64,000 nt of DNA from Talinum fruticosum. Lineage: Eukaryota; Streptophyta; Magnoliopsida; Caryophyllales; Talinaceae. The translations under genes were made by a program, and so were the position numbers. A model generated the notes under the pieces. That model had not been told where the DNA came from, ran no database searches, and was given only the letters and a program-made list of their open reading frames with translations. Location of the stretch: contig JAITYX010000052.1 of NCBI GenBank assembly GCA_021018815.1, positions 548,501 through 612,500 of the forward strand, in the 5' to 3' direction. How positions within the stretch are numbered: the first letter of the stretch is position 1; each line of letters opens with the position of its first letter. Shown here piece after piece: positions 33,961 to 47,049 of this stretch.

Positions 33961-34887
33961 CTAATCTGTTCGAAAGGGCTTCAAAACACAATCATAATAC
34001 TTAGATTGGCGACCTTGAGCATGAGAAGCGAGGAATTCATGGAACCTAAAACCCCTATACAGTGGAGGATTTTCAGCACTAATCAGAGGTTTTGCAGGTT
34101 CTATATAGCAATCTCGCTCAGGAAGAATGAAAAGAGCAGCACTCTACCGAGCTACCTTCGCATTTGTGACCACTCGATGGTCTCCATTTCTCAGCTTTCC
34201 GTTACTAATAATCTACAGGAAAATTAAACAATAATAAAAATTAAAATATGTAGCTAGGGCAAATTAAGCAAATAAACCCTTTCGAGATATGAGGTATATC
34301 GAGAGAGAGAGTAAGGAGAATGTAATTGAACCATGCAAGTAATAACCTAGACTCTGGATTGATAACATTCCAAACTCGTACCTTATAACCCTGCCTAATA
34401 AAAGAGGATGTGATGGGTCAAATACACCCTAGTATAGCAGCATCATCCAATAATGATAGAGCCATTCTCGTTTTGAGATCATATAAAGAAATCGTTTCTT
34501 TTATACTTTAGACTAAAAGAGACGTAAATGACAGTTTTACAATTTACTATAGTCTATGATTCAAATAGAAAAAGTTGTCAATGACTTTTCTAATTCAAAT
34601 AGCATAATTAAGAGTGGACATATAATGTGAAAATTAAATATTTTGAAAAAAAAAAAAAACTAGAGGAGGATAATGTGAACCTGAAATGATCCATACTCAT
34701 GAGAAGCTTGCATGATCTCAGAAACTAAGCATAGATGATCGTGGCTGTCAGTCTTCCCGAAATCAATGACAGGTATACTATCCTGAGATGTCAGAGCAAC
34801 GGCGTCCCCAGGTCTTTGCCCAGGTGGAAAAATATAGCTTTCGGGCAATGTTTTTCCATCAGACCAAACTGAAATGAACTTCTCCAT
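33961..34887 (-). pseudogene. second hyoscyamine-6-dioxygenase-like copy, middle exons deleted
   Basis: Exon 1 (34887-34681) has exactly the same length, 207 nt, as exon 1 of the neighbouring copy and reads MEKFISVWSDGKTLPESYIF ... DSIPVIDFGK, ending EYGSFQ before a GT donor. Exon 4 sequence (about 34214-33961) follows only 0.47 kb away, with GKLRNGDHRVVTN and EPAKPLI. The two middle exons, which carry the first iron ligands (HxD), are absent. Exon 4 also has an in-frame TAG where an R-x-S codon is expected (AR*SAALF). It cannot make an active enzyme. It is a tandem duplicate of the downstream copy, which has kept all four exons. Confidence 0.88.
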
Positions 34888-34913
34888 CCGACTCTCCCTG
34901 CACGTACACACTA

Positions 34914-37900
34914 TTCAGACAGAACGCAAATAAAAAAAATTAACCAAAAAAAATAGTGTTGCTTTGTTTATACTTAATGGATTTTGTTAATTAAAAAATT
35001 AATTAAAAATTTTAATCAGTGTTACTTGGTATTTACTTCATTGGTCTAGAATCTAGATTGCTCATACGTAAAAATAAAACTATTAAATATTAAATAATTA
35101 AAAGTTGTTCATCATAAAGACAAGTTGATCATAAAAAAATTCGGAGTTGATAAATTAAAAGTTTATGAGTATTTAAGGTTTTTTTTTTTTTGGGTGTAAT
35201 GTCAGGGGAAGTATTTATGTATCATATGTATAATGGGCCACTTGCATGTGTAAATAACTTGGAGATTCATGGAGCACTGTGGAATCCATTGGGCACCGAA
35301 AGCTGAATTGCTTGCGTTAAGGAGAGAACTATCCATGGCGAAGCAAATCCGAGTTAGGATAGGTCTGACTCATTTAATAAACGAATTAATTTCTTATTAT
35401 CGATCATAAAAATTAATTAAGATTATTTAAGAATTGTCAAATATTTATATTTTTTTACTAAACTGTCAATTTATGTTTACTTTGCGTCAAAATCAGTTTC
35501 ATTTGTGCTAGATTCGTGTTTCTTTCAGTAACTTTAGGTTGAGTTCTGGTAGTATTATTGTGTTGGGTCATAGTTACGCAACTCTAATAAGAAGGCTATT
35601 GAATTCGGTTAATTCGATTCTAGTGGTAGGCTAGTTGACGATGGAAGTCCCACATACTTATCCTCATTCTATCTCATCCTGGAGTGCAAGAATCTTTTCG
35701 AAGCTTGATGGTTGGGTTGTTCGAATCCAACATTGTTACAGGCAACAACCAATTAGACGGCAGATTGATTAGCAAAAAAATAACAAACCTTTTTAACGTC
35801 TTTCTTAATTTAGTTCGCCTATTGAAAAGTACGTATGTAATCTCGAATAGTCAGAGAATTAAACTAGTTTTTTTGTATTGTCTTTACGGGGTTTGCCATC
35901 ACAAAAATAAAAAACTTACATTTGTAGATTGTGTAGTTTTTATCACATTATGAATTATATCATCCACTTGCATGTATAAATTGTACAGCAATCAAGCTCC
36001 TTTTCAAAAGAAAATTGTAAAAAAACAAAATAAAATCAAAGTGTAGTAGCCAAGTTAAGAAAATATGAGATTTATCTCCCCACCCACCCACAACTCCTGT
36101 TTTTTTTTTTTTTTTGGAAAATAATGTCGAGTCTTCATCGTCTTTAAAAAAAAATCTGGTCTTTATCGTCCTTTTATATTAAGAGTAGTTACAATTGATC
36201 ATTTTATTTTATTGATAATAAATTTCAATGCAGTAGTCTCTGTATGTGTGCATGAGTTCCGTTAACCCTTTTATAAAATTCAAAATTACAGGAATCAAGT
36301 TCCATTCCAATTTTGCACAACCAAACGGGCCTTAAAAATAATATAAAGTTTTTCATGTATTGTAAAGATGGCGATTAATATTATAGTTCAAAATAAGATA
36401 AAATTTTAAAATTGTATTTCCTTTATAAGAAACATTTTTATTTATTCTCGTCAAGGTTTCAATAAATGTTTTTCTTACTCTAAACTTTTTGAATTATTTT
36501 TTTACTTCCATTGACATTTTCAACCAGTTATCATACATGAAATTATAGAAATACCCCTCTTCTCTTACCTTTTCTCCCTTACTCACCCCCTTGCAGCGCT
36601 CAAACTTTTCCCTTTATAAACTTGACTCGAGGAACTCGTTGTCCTGTGACAACTTTACTTTTCTCATTGTTCAGTGTTTTTCCATTTACAATTAATGATG
36701 CGTGTTCTTCTCTCTTTTCTCTTACAAAAATTTTAAATTAATCATTTTTGATGAAATCCCAACTATAAATTTTCGTCATTATTATTACCATAAATCATTA
36801 ATATTAGCTCCAATAACTACATGTTGTCACAAAGTTACAAAGGTGAAATTTTTAAAATTTATGATAATTTGACTTAAAGGCGAAGAAAATTAAATAATAA
36901 TTTAAAAATTCAGGGTAAGAAAACACATTTTACTAAAAAGGGGTAATTAAAAATTTTTTTTTAATTTTATATCATAAGTTTTGGTTTGGGTTGTATCCCA
37001 TGGAAACGATGTTCACCAAATGATTGAATTAATTAATTAGTGAAGAGAAACATTAAAAAAGCAGGAAAAAGGAAGGATATTTAACCGTGCTTTTGAAGCT
37101 TGCAATGGAGAGAGTGTCCTGAAGTTTTTTTTTTTTTCTTTTTTGGGGGAGGAGGAGTGTCCTCAAGTTTGGGGTTAGTTTAATAAGAACATTGTCATTC
37201 AATTAAAATTTATATAATAGAGTGGTTAGTTTAATTTAAAACCTAATATTTGTCACTCCATCAACCAGCAAGGTGGTGTATTTTGGAGTTTATTTAGCTG
37301 TAATTTGATGTAAAAGCAGATTTTAGAAATCGATTTTCTTGAATATTCTGAAAGTTAGTTTACCCATAGTTATCTTATGGGTAAAATAGATAAACGAGGT
37401 GATAATTTAATTGTGGTCGGTATTTTGCAAAATTGAATCCTTTAAAAAAGAGTTACAAGGCATGCACAATACATACCTATTACTAACAAGTCACTTATGC
37501 TTTCTCTTCTATCTCCTCTTCACACAACTCTAACCGCAATAAATGGGGCGGAACTCTTTAAAATTTGTTAAAATTTATGTTTAAAAAATTCATAAAATCG
37601 TTAAAGAAGACATCCATAAAAAAATAATAATGCTTATAAAATTTAAGAGTACTAAAAAAAATTAAATATATTGGGTAGCTCTACCATTGACCCCCTCCCT
37701 CGAATTTTATCACCATGTGTGACGAGCAAGTAGAAGAAAAAACAGAAGCAACTGTTGATAATTCTCTAACGAGCATTGACTGGCTTGCACAGACAGTGAG
37801 AGAGAGAGAGAGAGATGTCAGGAGATAATGGGCTGGGCCGAGAGATGTGATGGACCAAATCAGGCGCTGGTTTAAATCTGATCAAGAAGGTAATGTTGTT

Positions 37901-38500
37901 AATCAATGATCGAGAGAGAGATCACATATGGCTGCTAATTGGTCAAGGCCGAAAGACTATGATGGTGAATTCAGTTGGTGGTTGATGAATCATAATGGGT
38001 CTCTTCAATTATGGGCTGCTCTTCTATTCTGCGCGATACGTTGATATTGATTGCTTGCATTTACTATCCCCCACCCTCACGACATTTCTTGTAGATACTT
38101 GTTACATCGGGATTATAAGTTCAACAATACGGCTTATTTTAGAAAGATGAATGTACTTTTTTTTAAAAAAAATCCTAAAAATAAAGGTGAATTTTTAAAA
38201 ATTAATACATATATGATAATTCGAGCATATAAGATAAGAATATAAACACTAATAACAACACATGTATGATAAAAATACGACTATTTATAATCACTAAAGA
38301 TATACGAGTGCTTTTTAGAGAGCTCAATTGGACCCGATCCATTTTAACAAGTGTGTTGGAGCTACTTGTACAAGTAAACTTCCTCTTCCTTGAGATTCAT
38401 TCATCATCTCATCGTTCAAAAAGAGAGAATAACTACTTGGTGAATCTAAGTAATCCGACGCCTTCGGAATCCCAAAAGCTACCACCCACCCACCCTCCAA
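34914..38500. other. gene-free AT-rich stretch
   Basis: No convincing exon. It contains a dispersed repeat copy (36610-36885, listed separately), homopolymer runs (T run near 35182, T run near 36101, T run near 37125) and a (GA)n run near 37800-37815. The 89-codon frame at 35684-35953 has no recognised motif. Confidence 0.45.
36610..36885. repeat. dispersed repeat, copy A
   Basis: Shares with 52985-53225 the order: AACTCGA/CTCGACC phrase, ACTTT...TTATTGTTC(A/G)(G/A)TG, TAATGATGC, TCTCTCTTT, CATAAATTGTTGTCATTA-like phrase, and AATCAT(T/C)AATATTAGCTCC. Same orientation, non-coding, diverged. Confidence 0.7.
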
Positions 38501-38660
38501 ACCCACTAATTTATTGGGGGTAAAGAGAGAGAGGATTACAATTTGCAAGGCTGAGAATGGTGCGAACTTCAACGATCCTTCTCGGCTCGATCAAAAAGTG
38601 CGATGTGGGCCTGCGGCATCTCGGAAACGTAGGTTTCTATTCAATCCTTCGTTCATTTTC
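38501..38660 (+). other. possible leading exon (5' UTR) of the L-aspartate oxidase copy
   Basis: A more GC-rich stretch with an ATG at 38557 (MVRTSTILLGSIKKCDVGLR) ending at a possible GTAGGT donor near 38629. It matches no protein I know. It could be a 5' UTR exon of the gene starting at 39357, which has an AG acceptor just before its ATG, or an unrelated remnant. Confidence 0.25.
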
Positions 38661-38821
38661 CATCACTTCTCCCCTCCCAATTACTTTAATTAACATTACT
38701 TTTTCGCTTTTTACAAATTCCAGGAGACCATACCTTTCAAAAGTTTGGAAAAAAGGAAAAAAAAAGAGAACATCTTTCTCTTTCTCTTCCTCGTTTGATT
38801 GGTTCGATTCATTGGCCCCTT

Positions 38822-38893
38822 CGTTCCAAAAGGGCATTCGTCCCATTTTCCAAAAGGGCATTCGTTCCATTTTCCAAGAGGGCATTCATTCCA
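38822..38893 (+). repeat. 24-bp tandem repeat, about three copies
   Basis: TTCCAAAAGGGCATTCGTCCCA, TTCCAAAAGGGCATTCGTTCCA and TTCCAAGAGGGCATTCATTCC occur head to tail with a 24-base period. Because 24 is a multiple of 3, the repeat keeps a frame open (KGHSSHFP-type units), which explains the 120- to 169-codon frames here. I do not call those genes. Confidence 0.9.
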
Positions 38894-39356
38894 ACGACCC
38901 ATTAACAAGAGTCATTCAACTTCTAACTTCTCTTTTTCTACCCCTCCCATCCGTGAGGAACTCCCCTTTGCCCCGAATTCTAGCCTTTGTGAGTATCTTG
39001 ATCCCCATATGTTTGATTCAATTTCCCCTTTCGAATTCTTGCCCTTTCTCTTCATTCACCATTTGATCTCGCCCAGTTTTGTTTTCTCCGGTAATTTGAC
39101 TAGCGAGTTGAAGATAGTCATAGGGAATTTTGATGATTTCTTGATGGGTCCGCATTTTTAGACTGGAATTATGCGTTTTCTAGTGCTAATACATTGGGGA
39201 GGATCTTTATTTTTGAATTATTTCCCAAGAAAATATTGTGATTGCCATTTGCAAGTAATTATTTGATAAAAGTTTGTTATTGGGGTTTGTCATTACTTGT
39301 TCATTTGTATTTTTTTATTCAATGGATATGTTGTCTTTTTGTAAGAGTAAACTAGG

Positions 39357-42300
39357 ATGGCTACAAGTTTAGCGACAGGAAGCAACAACTCTGCATTTTG
39401 AAAGACCCCTCTGTAAAGGGCAAGGTTGCACAAAAGTTTCGGGGGCTTCCGGAGTAACATTCAATGGTTGCACAAGGATAGAACTCTCTTGGTAATTATT
39501 TTATTATTTTTAGCGATTTTTTGCTTCAATTTAAATATGATTTGGGAAAATTGGACCTCTTCTTATTGTAGTGAGAGATAGACCTTGCTTATTTCTCTTT
39601 GGTGGTATCTTGTTTCCATGAGAATCACTTGTGTTCTCATATTCTAGTGGTTTTCATATTATGTATTTGTCTTGGGTAAAGAAGTTTGAACTAGCCTAGT
39701 TTTTACGTGTTGAATATGATAGTATTGTTTTACTTGTCGATTAAGATACAAAGTAGAGGATCCGGAGAATAAAATCGGGGATGCGGTTTGAGTCGTTACG
39801 TATATCATGCTATTGGTAATATATTGTTTTGTGATACTCAATTTTATCATTGTATGCATATCCTGTTTTGCGTCATTACATATCGTGTTTTAGTAGTTAG
39901 TACACAAGTGATGCAGGCCTAAGTAAGATAGGGTGTTTTGTTCCTCTAGTTGCATGTAGAAGACACGCTCTGGGACTTGAGTTAAAACCATGACACATTG
40001 ACACTCTTTGTAAATTTCCGGGTCTTACTGCAGTATCAAAATTGTTGCGAGACTCCTCCCAATTTTAGTTTCCGTTTGATTAGTAAGCCGAGGAAATCTC
40101 AAAGGGTGTTAACTACAGCGTACATGAGAGATAGAACTTCAAAGTACTTTGACTTTGCAGTCATTGACGAGTAGAGTGGTTGGACTTCGCTATGCTCTTG
40201 AAGTTGCAAAGCATGGAGCTGTCGTTGTGATTACCAAGGCTGAGCCTCATGAGAGCAACACAAACTATGCTCGGGGTGGTGTTAGTGCAGTATTGTCTCC
40301 CTTGGATTACTGTGGAAAGTCATATGCGGGACACAATTATTGCGAGGGCTTATCTATGTGACGAAGAGACTGTCAAAGTAAGCTTGATTCACATAGCATC
40401 TTATATGATGTTGTGCGCAATGATTCCGGCATGTGTTTCATTTGGTTCTTTTCACGGTTCCGGTTTTCTCTTGGCATCTTAATATCTTGTTTATTTTTTA
40501 CCATTTGGTGATTTTTTTCCTCCTAAAATGGTGATTTGCCGGTGAGATAGGTTCACCAGTTGGGGAAAGGGGTGATGTGATCTGGAATAATCCCTGCGCT
40601 AATACAATCTAAGTCTTGCATTGGCACGGATGTTTAGTTCTGTCTTGACAAGAGTTTCAGGAGATTGAATTGTGAAGATTGCACGAGATGTTTAGTTACG
40701 TGCTATACGTTCTCTATCATTATGAATATATGTGCACATCCTTACAGTAGACTCGGGTGAAAAGTTTAGGCTTTGGGCACACATCCTAGTTGAGGTACTT
40801 AAGTGTGGTTTTCTTTTAAATCCTTTCCATGCAATGACCATATGAGTTTTATATTGGCACGAGATACCTAATTCTGTTGTAATAATCATCTAGTTGCTAA
40901 GCTTATAAAATTCATTTATTGGGTTGGGTGGGCCTTTTCTATGATGTAGTGTATAAACATGAACACGAGATCCTGGAAAGTAGCCTTATCTAAAAAGTGT
41001 AGAGGACTGTTGGTGCACTTTCAGATTGGTGCTTTGGGGTAGTTTTCTTTCGGTGTCACATTGAAGGATGTGTTCAAAGTTCAAATACTTCTTGATACAC
41101 GTTAGTTAGGCAAGTGAAAAAGTTTGCTTGATGGTTGTGCTTGAGAATGAAGCGAGTTGTGTATTGGTTGTTTCACTCTGCTGTTGACAACCTATGACAT
41201 GATAATACAACACCAATTGCCTCAATGCTATAAAGTAGGTAGGATGGGGTAGGAAAGATGTCTAAATAGCCGATTAAGAAGTATCGACGAGTGCTATGAC
41301 TTATTAGACATGTACACGATACAGCACCAACACATCACCGTGTGATTTTTAAAAAAGAAATTTCTCGACTAGCTTTGGATTTCATGTTTGGTCAAAAGAG
41401 GATACCATGGACTTAAATGGGGTGCTTCGATTCGAACGCAAGATATCCATAAGGCTTTAATAAATTAGAAAGAGTTGGCATACAAATGCGGAGGAAATGT
41501 GAGATGAAAGAGTAAGTGATTTGGAAAGAGGAAGAAGAATGCCGAGTAGGGGATTAAGAGGATCATCACTCTCTTCTCATGTCTTTCTTTAGCTTTCATC
41601 ACATCCACTTTTATTCTGTTCATGCTTATCATTTATTTTTATAATTATTCCTATTCCCTTTGTAGTTACTAGCTTTAGTGTTGATTGAAACCCCTTTCTT
41701 AAAAATCTAGTTGAAACAACCTCTCTGCTTAATTTGACATCTTATCCTGTACAAAGCCATCCGCGAGTTGGATCTCCAACCTCCCGGTTGTTTTTTCTTT
41801 GTTGTTGCAAGACATGTGCTGCATTTTCAAATTTCAATAAGCCTATAAAACATTTTGTTTTCCCTTACTTTAAGTTGATATCAGCATATATATCTTTCCA
41901 CCAGCACCGTCTATTATTAATATGCTTGGTAGTCACCTCTAAATCTTTCTGTCTCTATTGTTGAGGCACGAAGTAGGCTATACGCAAAAGATGTTTGTAT
42001 CTTGTTGGTGCGGAATAGCATTTTTTTGATCTGTTTGTTTCTCTATGATAAATTTGTTAGTATTCTTCTATTTAGAAAAACTCTTCTACAATCTAAGGGG
42101 TTTTATCTAATGAAATTAATTCAATTTTTAGGTTGTGGAGTTAGTGCTCACCTTTTTGTGTTTTCATTAGGTGGTTTTGCACAGAAGGGCCGGAGAGGAT
42201 TAGAGAACTTATGGCAATGGGTGCATCATTTGATCATGGTGAGGATGGAAATTTGCACCTAGCAAGAGAGGCGAGGGCACTCCCATCATAGAATTGTCCA

Positions 42301-43985
42301 TGCGGCTGATATGACCGGGAGGGAGATTGAGAGGAGCACTTGCTCGAGGCGAGTTGAAAAAATCCTAACTTCTTCTTGTTTGAACACCATTTTGCAATAG
42401 ATTTGTTGACTTCCCAGGTCGGTTTTTCTTGTGCTTGTTATGTGTGCATTTGAGTGAGGATATAAGTCTTTCTTTTCCTTAAGTGATTATGGTTATTCTT
42501 ACGGGATGGTTCCAACACTTGTTTGCCATGGTGTTGACACTTTAAATCTCGAAACGTTGGAGGTAATGACACCGATGCAATGACCTTCTCTGTTGCATTT
42601 GGGCTAGCCAATGCTTACCTAGTTATTTCCCTTGTTAATACCAGGTGGTGCGGTTTCTGTCAAAAGTGACATTACTTGCTTACGGTGGTGCCGGTCACAT
42701 TTATCCTACCACAACGAATCCTCCGATAATCACTTGCATATTTAGTATTTGCCATGCAGCAGAAAGATCTTGTAGTCAAGATTCTTTGCAAGTACTTGAT
42801 TGATGGGATGAGCATTAATGTGTAGGTAGCAACTGGAGATGGAGTTGCAATGGCTCATAGAGCTCAAGCGGTAATAGCAAATATGGAGTGAGTAATATGC
42901 CTTTTCACGGCTTCTATATGGGCCTCTTAGCATATCATGGATCCGACCCCAGTTTCGCTATTTGCCTTAGATTTGTTCGGTTCCACCCAACTGCCTTAGC
43001 TGATGAAGGTCTTCCTATAACTCCTGCGAAGGCTCAAGAAAACGCATTCCTTATAACTAAAGTCTGTGAGGGAGATAGAGGCCTCCTTTACAACTTGGAC
43101 ATGGAAAGATTCATGCCTCCGTATGATGATAGAGCGAGAACTTGCCCGAGGGATGTGGTGGCAAGAAGCATAGATGATCAACTAAAAAGCGAAATGAGAA
43201 GTACGTGCTTCTTGACATAAGCCACAAACCCCGAGAAAAGATCCTCTCTCATTTCCCTAACATAGCAGCGAGAATGCCTCAAGTATGGCCTTGATATAAC
43301 TCGGGAACCAATTCCGAGTTGTTCCTGCTGCTCATGACATGTGTGGGGGAGTTAGGGTCGGGTTCCAAGGAGAAACCAATGTCAAGGGCCTCTATGTTGC
43401 TAGCAAGGTTGCTTGTACGAGGCTTACATGGAGCTAACCGGCTAGCTAGCAACTCACTACTCGAAGCCCTAGTTTTTGCAAGAAGAGTCGTGCATCCTTC
43501 AATAGACTACAAGAACAATTCAACTCTCGATCTAAGTGCTTCAACTCGGTGGGCTCAGCCAACAGTCCCCATATCAATTGGGGATGATGTACTTGCCAAG
43601 ATCACAACGAGACAAGAGCAATCGGGAAAGAATTGCAGGCCATCATGTGGAAATATGTTGGCATTGTGAGGTCCACTACAAGGCTGAAGACCGCAGAGCG
43701 AGAGAATAGCAGAGCTGGAGGGTAAATGGGAGGAGTACTTATTTCAACATGGGTGGAAGCCAACAAGCTGTGGGGCTTGAAGCTTGTGAAATGAGGAACC
43801 TCTTTTGTTGCGCCAAGCTAGTGGTTAGCAGTGCACTATCTAGAGCGAGAGACGTGGGCTTCACTACACCATTGATTTCTTACCTAGAGGAAAGCAAGAG
43901 GCTTCCGACCATTATTTTGCCTTGCTCATCCATCAAAAGAACTTGGAGTTCAAGACAGCTACACCAGCAGCCCATGTACTTGTGA
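39357..43985 (+). pseudogene. L-aspartate oxidase (NadB, plastid NAD synthesis), multiply frameshifted
   Basis: L-aspartate oxidase is the FAD enzyme that oxidises aspartate to iminoaspartate, the first step of plastid NAD synthesis. Exon order is intact: transit-peptide exon (39357-39491, MATSLATGSNNSAF then a stop), 40034-40377 (KYFDFAVI, GLRYALEVAKHGAVV, HESNTNYARGGVSAVL), 42171-42417 (RELMAMGASFDHGEDGNLHL, FEHHFAIDLLTSQ), about 42505-42562 (CHGVDTLNLETLE), 42645-42725 ([20 protein letters not shown]), 42826-42886 (ATGDGVAMAHRAQAV), and 42971 onward (FHPTALADEGLPI, YNLDMERFMPPYD, GANRLASNSLLEALVFARR, HGWK, MRNLFCCAKLVVSSALS). At least nine one-base indels break the frame, for example near 40171, 40311, 42176, 42270, 42338, 42360, 42513, 42887 and 43180. 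The donor after 42725 is AT where GT is expected. It cannot be translated as it stands. Confidence 0.9.
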
Positions 43986-44799
43986 GTCCAAGTCATATCC
44001 TTTAGTTCTTTGCTCCCTATGTTACGAGTATAGATATATGTCTAAGTTTCAAACTCACCTACTTTCTAGAAGTTTTGAGGAATTTTAGTCTAATTGAAGT
44101 GTAAAGTGTCGTAACTATATTCAAGTGTCAAATTCCTTGCACACTAGGTAAAATGAAGAGTCAAAGTAACATACTTTATTCATAGGGTGTTGCATTCATA
44201 GGGTGCCTGTATCGTTTATGTAAGTTATAAACTTTCAATTTTTCTTCCTTTGCCAATTTTGTAAATTAATTTTTGGCCCCTTTATGTTTTGTTGCATCTT
44301 TACGTCAAATAATAATCTGCTTCCACTCCAATATTATTCTGAGAAAATGTTATGCCTTCATTTATGCGAACTTAAAAAGACATCACGACATCGTTATTGG
44401 TATGGTTCTATTTTATCATCCATTGATGAAAAAGATTCACATGTTTATTTGGGATCATCCTTTGCTTTCAAGACGATTGAGGTCTTGATACATTATGTAT
44501 GTGCTTTATTTCCATCTTTGGGGCTTGATGTAATACTTTTAGGATCTTCATTTCAGCATTTATAATTAGTGGTTAGTAGTTATCGGTAATTACCGGTGGT
44601 TACGGTTAGTGATTAGCTTAAGCTGTTATAAATGTTGTCATAAACGGTAAAACGAATAAAAGGTGATATGCTTTCATCGTATGTTTAAGGAAATTTAGAT
44701 TGCAAAACTATTATTGAATGTGTAAGATTAGAAAATCATCCGTTGAAGAAGAAAGAACAGGCAACGATGAATACAACCACCATTCTTTGAAGATTACAT
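43986..44799. other. intergenic between the two convergent decayed genes
   Basis: AT-rich. A direct repeat of TTCATAGGGTG occurs near 44180-44205. Short frames at 44273-44565 have no recognised motif. Confidence 0.4.
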
Positions 44800-47049
44800 T
44801 TAATCTCCTCTTAAATGAGCAACTTATTTTCATTTCTCGGGGATACATATTGAATAGACCATATCTCATATCTAAAGACCATCGAGAAGGGTTCTCAATG
44901 ATGCGGGTTTTCTTATCATAGTTCTCCCTGTTTCTTTCGGTAATTCGACAACCTCTGCTTCTCATCATCCACAATAGGATCGGCAGTCCCGAGCTTCTCT
45001 TCTCGTATCTCGAGGACAAATTCCAATAGGCCAATCGCCTCGTCCCATCTGTTATACATTCATATGAAAAATGCAAGAGTTACAACGAGCTAAGACTGAT
45101 ATATTGTCTTTGAAAAGAAGGAAAATTATATACAAACCTTCCAAGAGCATCATAGGTTCCTGCAAGATTGCTTGTAGATATTCGAGTGTCCGGATGGTAC
45201 AATCCATATTCTCTCTCCAAAATATTTTTGCTTCATTGAAGAGCTCAGAAGCCTCGCTTATTGCAAAGAGTTGCACACATGTAAGGCCTAGTTGATTCAA
45301 AGTAATTGCATAAAGGGAAGATTTCTTCTCCCTAAAGCTTGGAACCACTGAGATGGAACTTTTGAGGGCACTTGTAGGAATCAACATAATGTCCAAGCAT
45401 GTAATATATTATCCCTATTTGCGCTTCGATCCCCGCAATCATGCATTGATGGTCCAATCTACCCCCATATATCTTTAATGCATCATGTAGCAAATTGAGG
45501 GCTCGATTCATCTCATTCGTGGATTCGTATATAGTAGCAAGATCGGTTAATCCATAAGCAATGCCGACATCCATATCAGCATTAGGAAGTGAGTTTTTGT
45601 AGATGTCGAGTGCTTTTTCACAATAGGATTTCGAGTCATTGAATTTCCCTACCTTGTTGTATACCTCCGCTAAACGAACAAAGACTATAGCGATGGTGGG
45701 ATCATGCCTCTCTTCTTTAGAATCGTAAAGGGTGAGTGCTTCTTGGTAAGATGAAATAGCTTCATCGTATCGTGCCAAGGACAAGTATGCATCTCCAATA
45801 TTGCGAGTCTATAGTTACACCATCTAATTCTTGACCATTGCTTGAGTGCGGTGCTCTTTACCAAAAGATAATGTTGAAGAGCATCTTCATGCTTTCCCTT
45901 TGAGTCACATATAAGGCCCATTAATCGTCCATTCGCAACTTCTTCGGTTGAAAGCGGGACACTATGTCCTTCATGGGTGCTTAGAGCCATTTCACAAAAC
46001 TTCTCAGCCTCATCAAATTGAAGTGCTTGAACATGAGCCTCAGCCACATACCTACAAGTCTGTTTGAATCGAGGATCTTCATCTCCGAGGACTTCTTTTT
46101 GGATCTCTAAGCCGACTTTAAAATGAAGAAGTGAGTTTTCAATTTGACCCAAGGTTGCATAAGCGTCTCCCGACCACATACACCCAACATATGTTGTGAG
46201 GGCATGTTGTTGGCCTAGCTCGATGTTTGGGATTTCGATTGATCGTTCTAGAAGAGGTATAGCTTCACTATATTGGCCTAAGTTCCAGTAGATCGCAGCC
46301 AAGACATGTAAGCATATGACATAATCTAAGTTTGATTTGTCGGATGAACAATTCTCGAATGATTTCTTTGCTCGAAGGGCAAACTCAATTGCTTTTATGG
46401 GATCTTCACCGAGATAAAATTGTATCCTTAGCCTTTTAAGCAAATATGGACCCAAGTCATAGCGATCTGCCTCTTTTTTGACATCTTTGGAGCTCTTTTT
46501 CTCGATCGAGGAGCTTGAAGTTGGTCTTTTTAAACTTTTGTTTATACTTCTATTATTAGTAGGGGTTTTTGGCCAATAACATTCACATTATTGGTCTTCT
46601 CTTTCAATTTTGATCTTGGTGAAGGTTGAGACTTGACTTTTGAATGGACTTCTTTGGTGATCTTCCCCGACTTCTTGTTAATTGGCGGCATTTCCAATTG
46701 TGGCTTTTGCTTATTCCCTCAATGGCAGCATTTGTCATATGTTCCTCTACATTGTTGTCATATTCAGCGTATGATTCGTTGTCATAGCCTTTCAAGTTAC
46801 ATGTAACTTCGATTCGATTATGAATCTTTCCACATCGCAAATTTTGTGAGTACAGTTCGACTGGGTTGTCAATATCACCATCAAAAAGTAGCTCAATTGA
46901 GCCACTATTTTGACTCTCAAGGCTTAAAGGACCGATTGGAGATATATTTTCTTTTAAATTTTTTTAAAATTTTCAAAATTTTTAGAGTAACTCAAACATT
47001 TCTTTATATATTCTCCATTTATTTCAACGTGGTTTATTTTTTCCGTCAT
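44800..47049 (-). pseudogene. kinesin-light-chain-related TPR protein (KLCR/CMU type), multiply frameshifted
   Basis: KLCR/CMU proteins are plant TPR proteins that tether cortical microtubules at the plasma membrane. The main exon (47049-45138) starts at an ATG at 47049 and carries SIELLFDGDIDNPVELYSQN, then DLGPYLLKR and TPR units: ALRAKKSFENC, VLAAIYWNLGQYSEAIPLLE, TCRYVAEAHVQALQFDEAEK, LMGLICDSKGKHEDALQHY, LSLARYDEAISSYQEALTLY, FVRLAEVYNKVGKFNDSKSY, IAGIEAQIGIIYYMLGHY, LNQLGLTCVQLF. A last exon (about 45054 down) reads WDEAIGLLEFVLEIREEKLG then TADPIVDDEK. The frame changes at least six times, for example near 46945, 45840, 45805, 45370, 45230 and 44940, by single-base indels. The 3' end is approximate. 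Without those breaks the order would match a full-length family member. Confidence 0.87.

Noticed and set aside
38557..39161. Frames of 120 and 169 codons with repeated KGHSSHFP-type units
   Set aside because: Kept open by a 24-base tandem repeat; no family recognised and no supporting exon structure.
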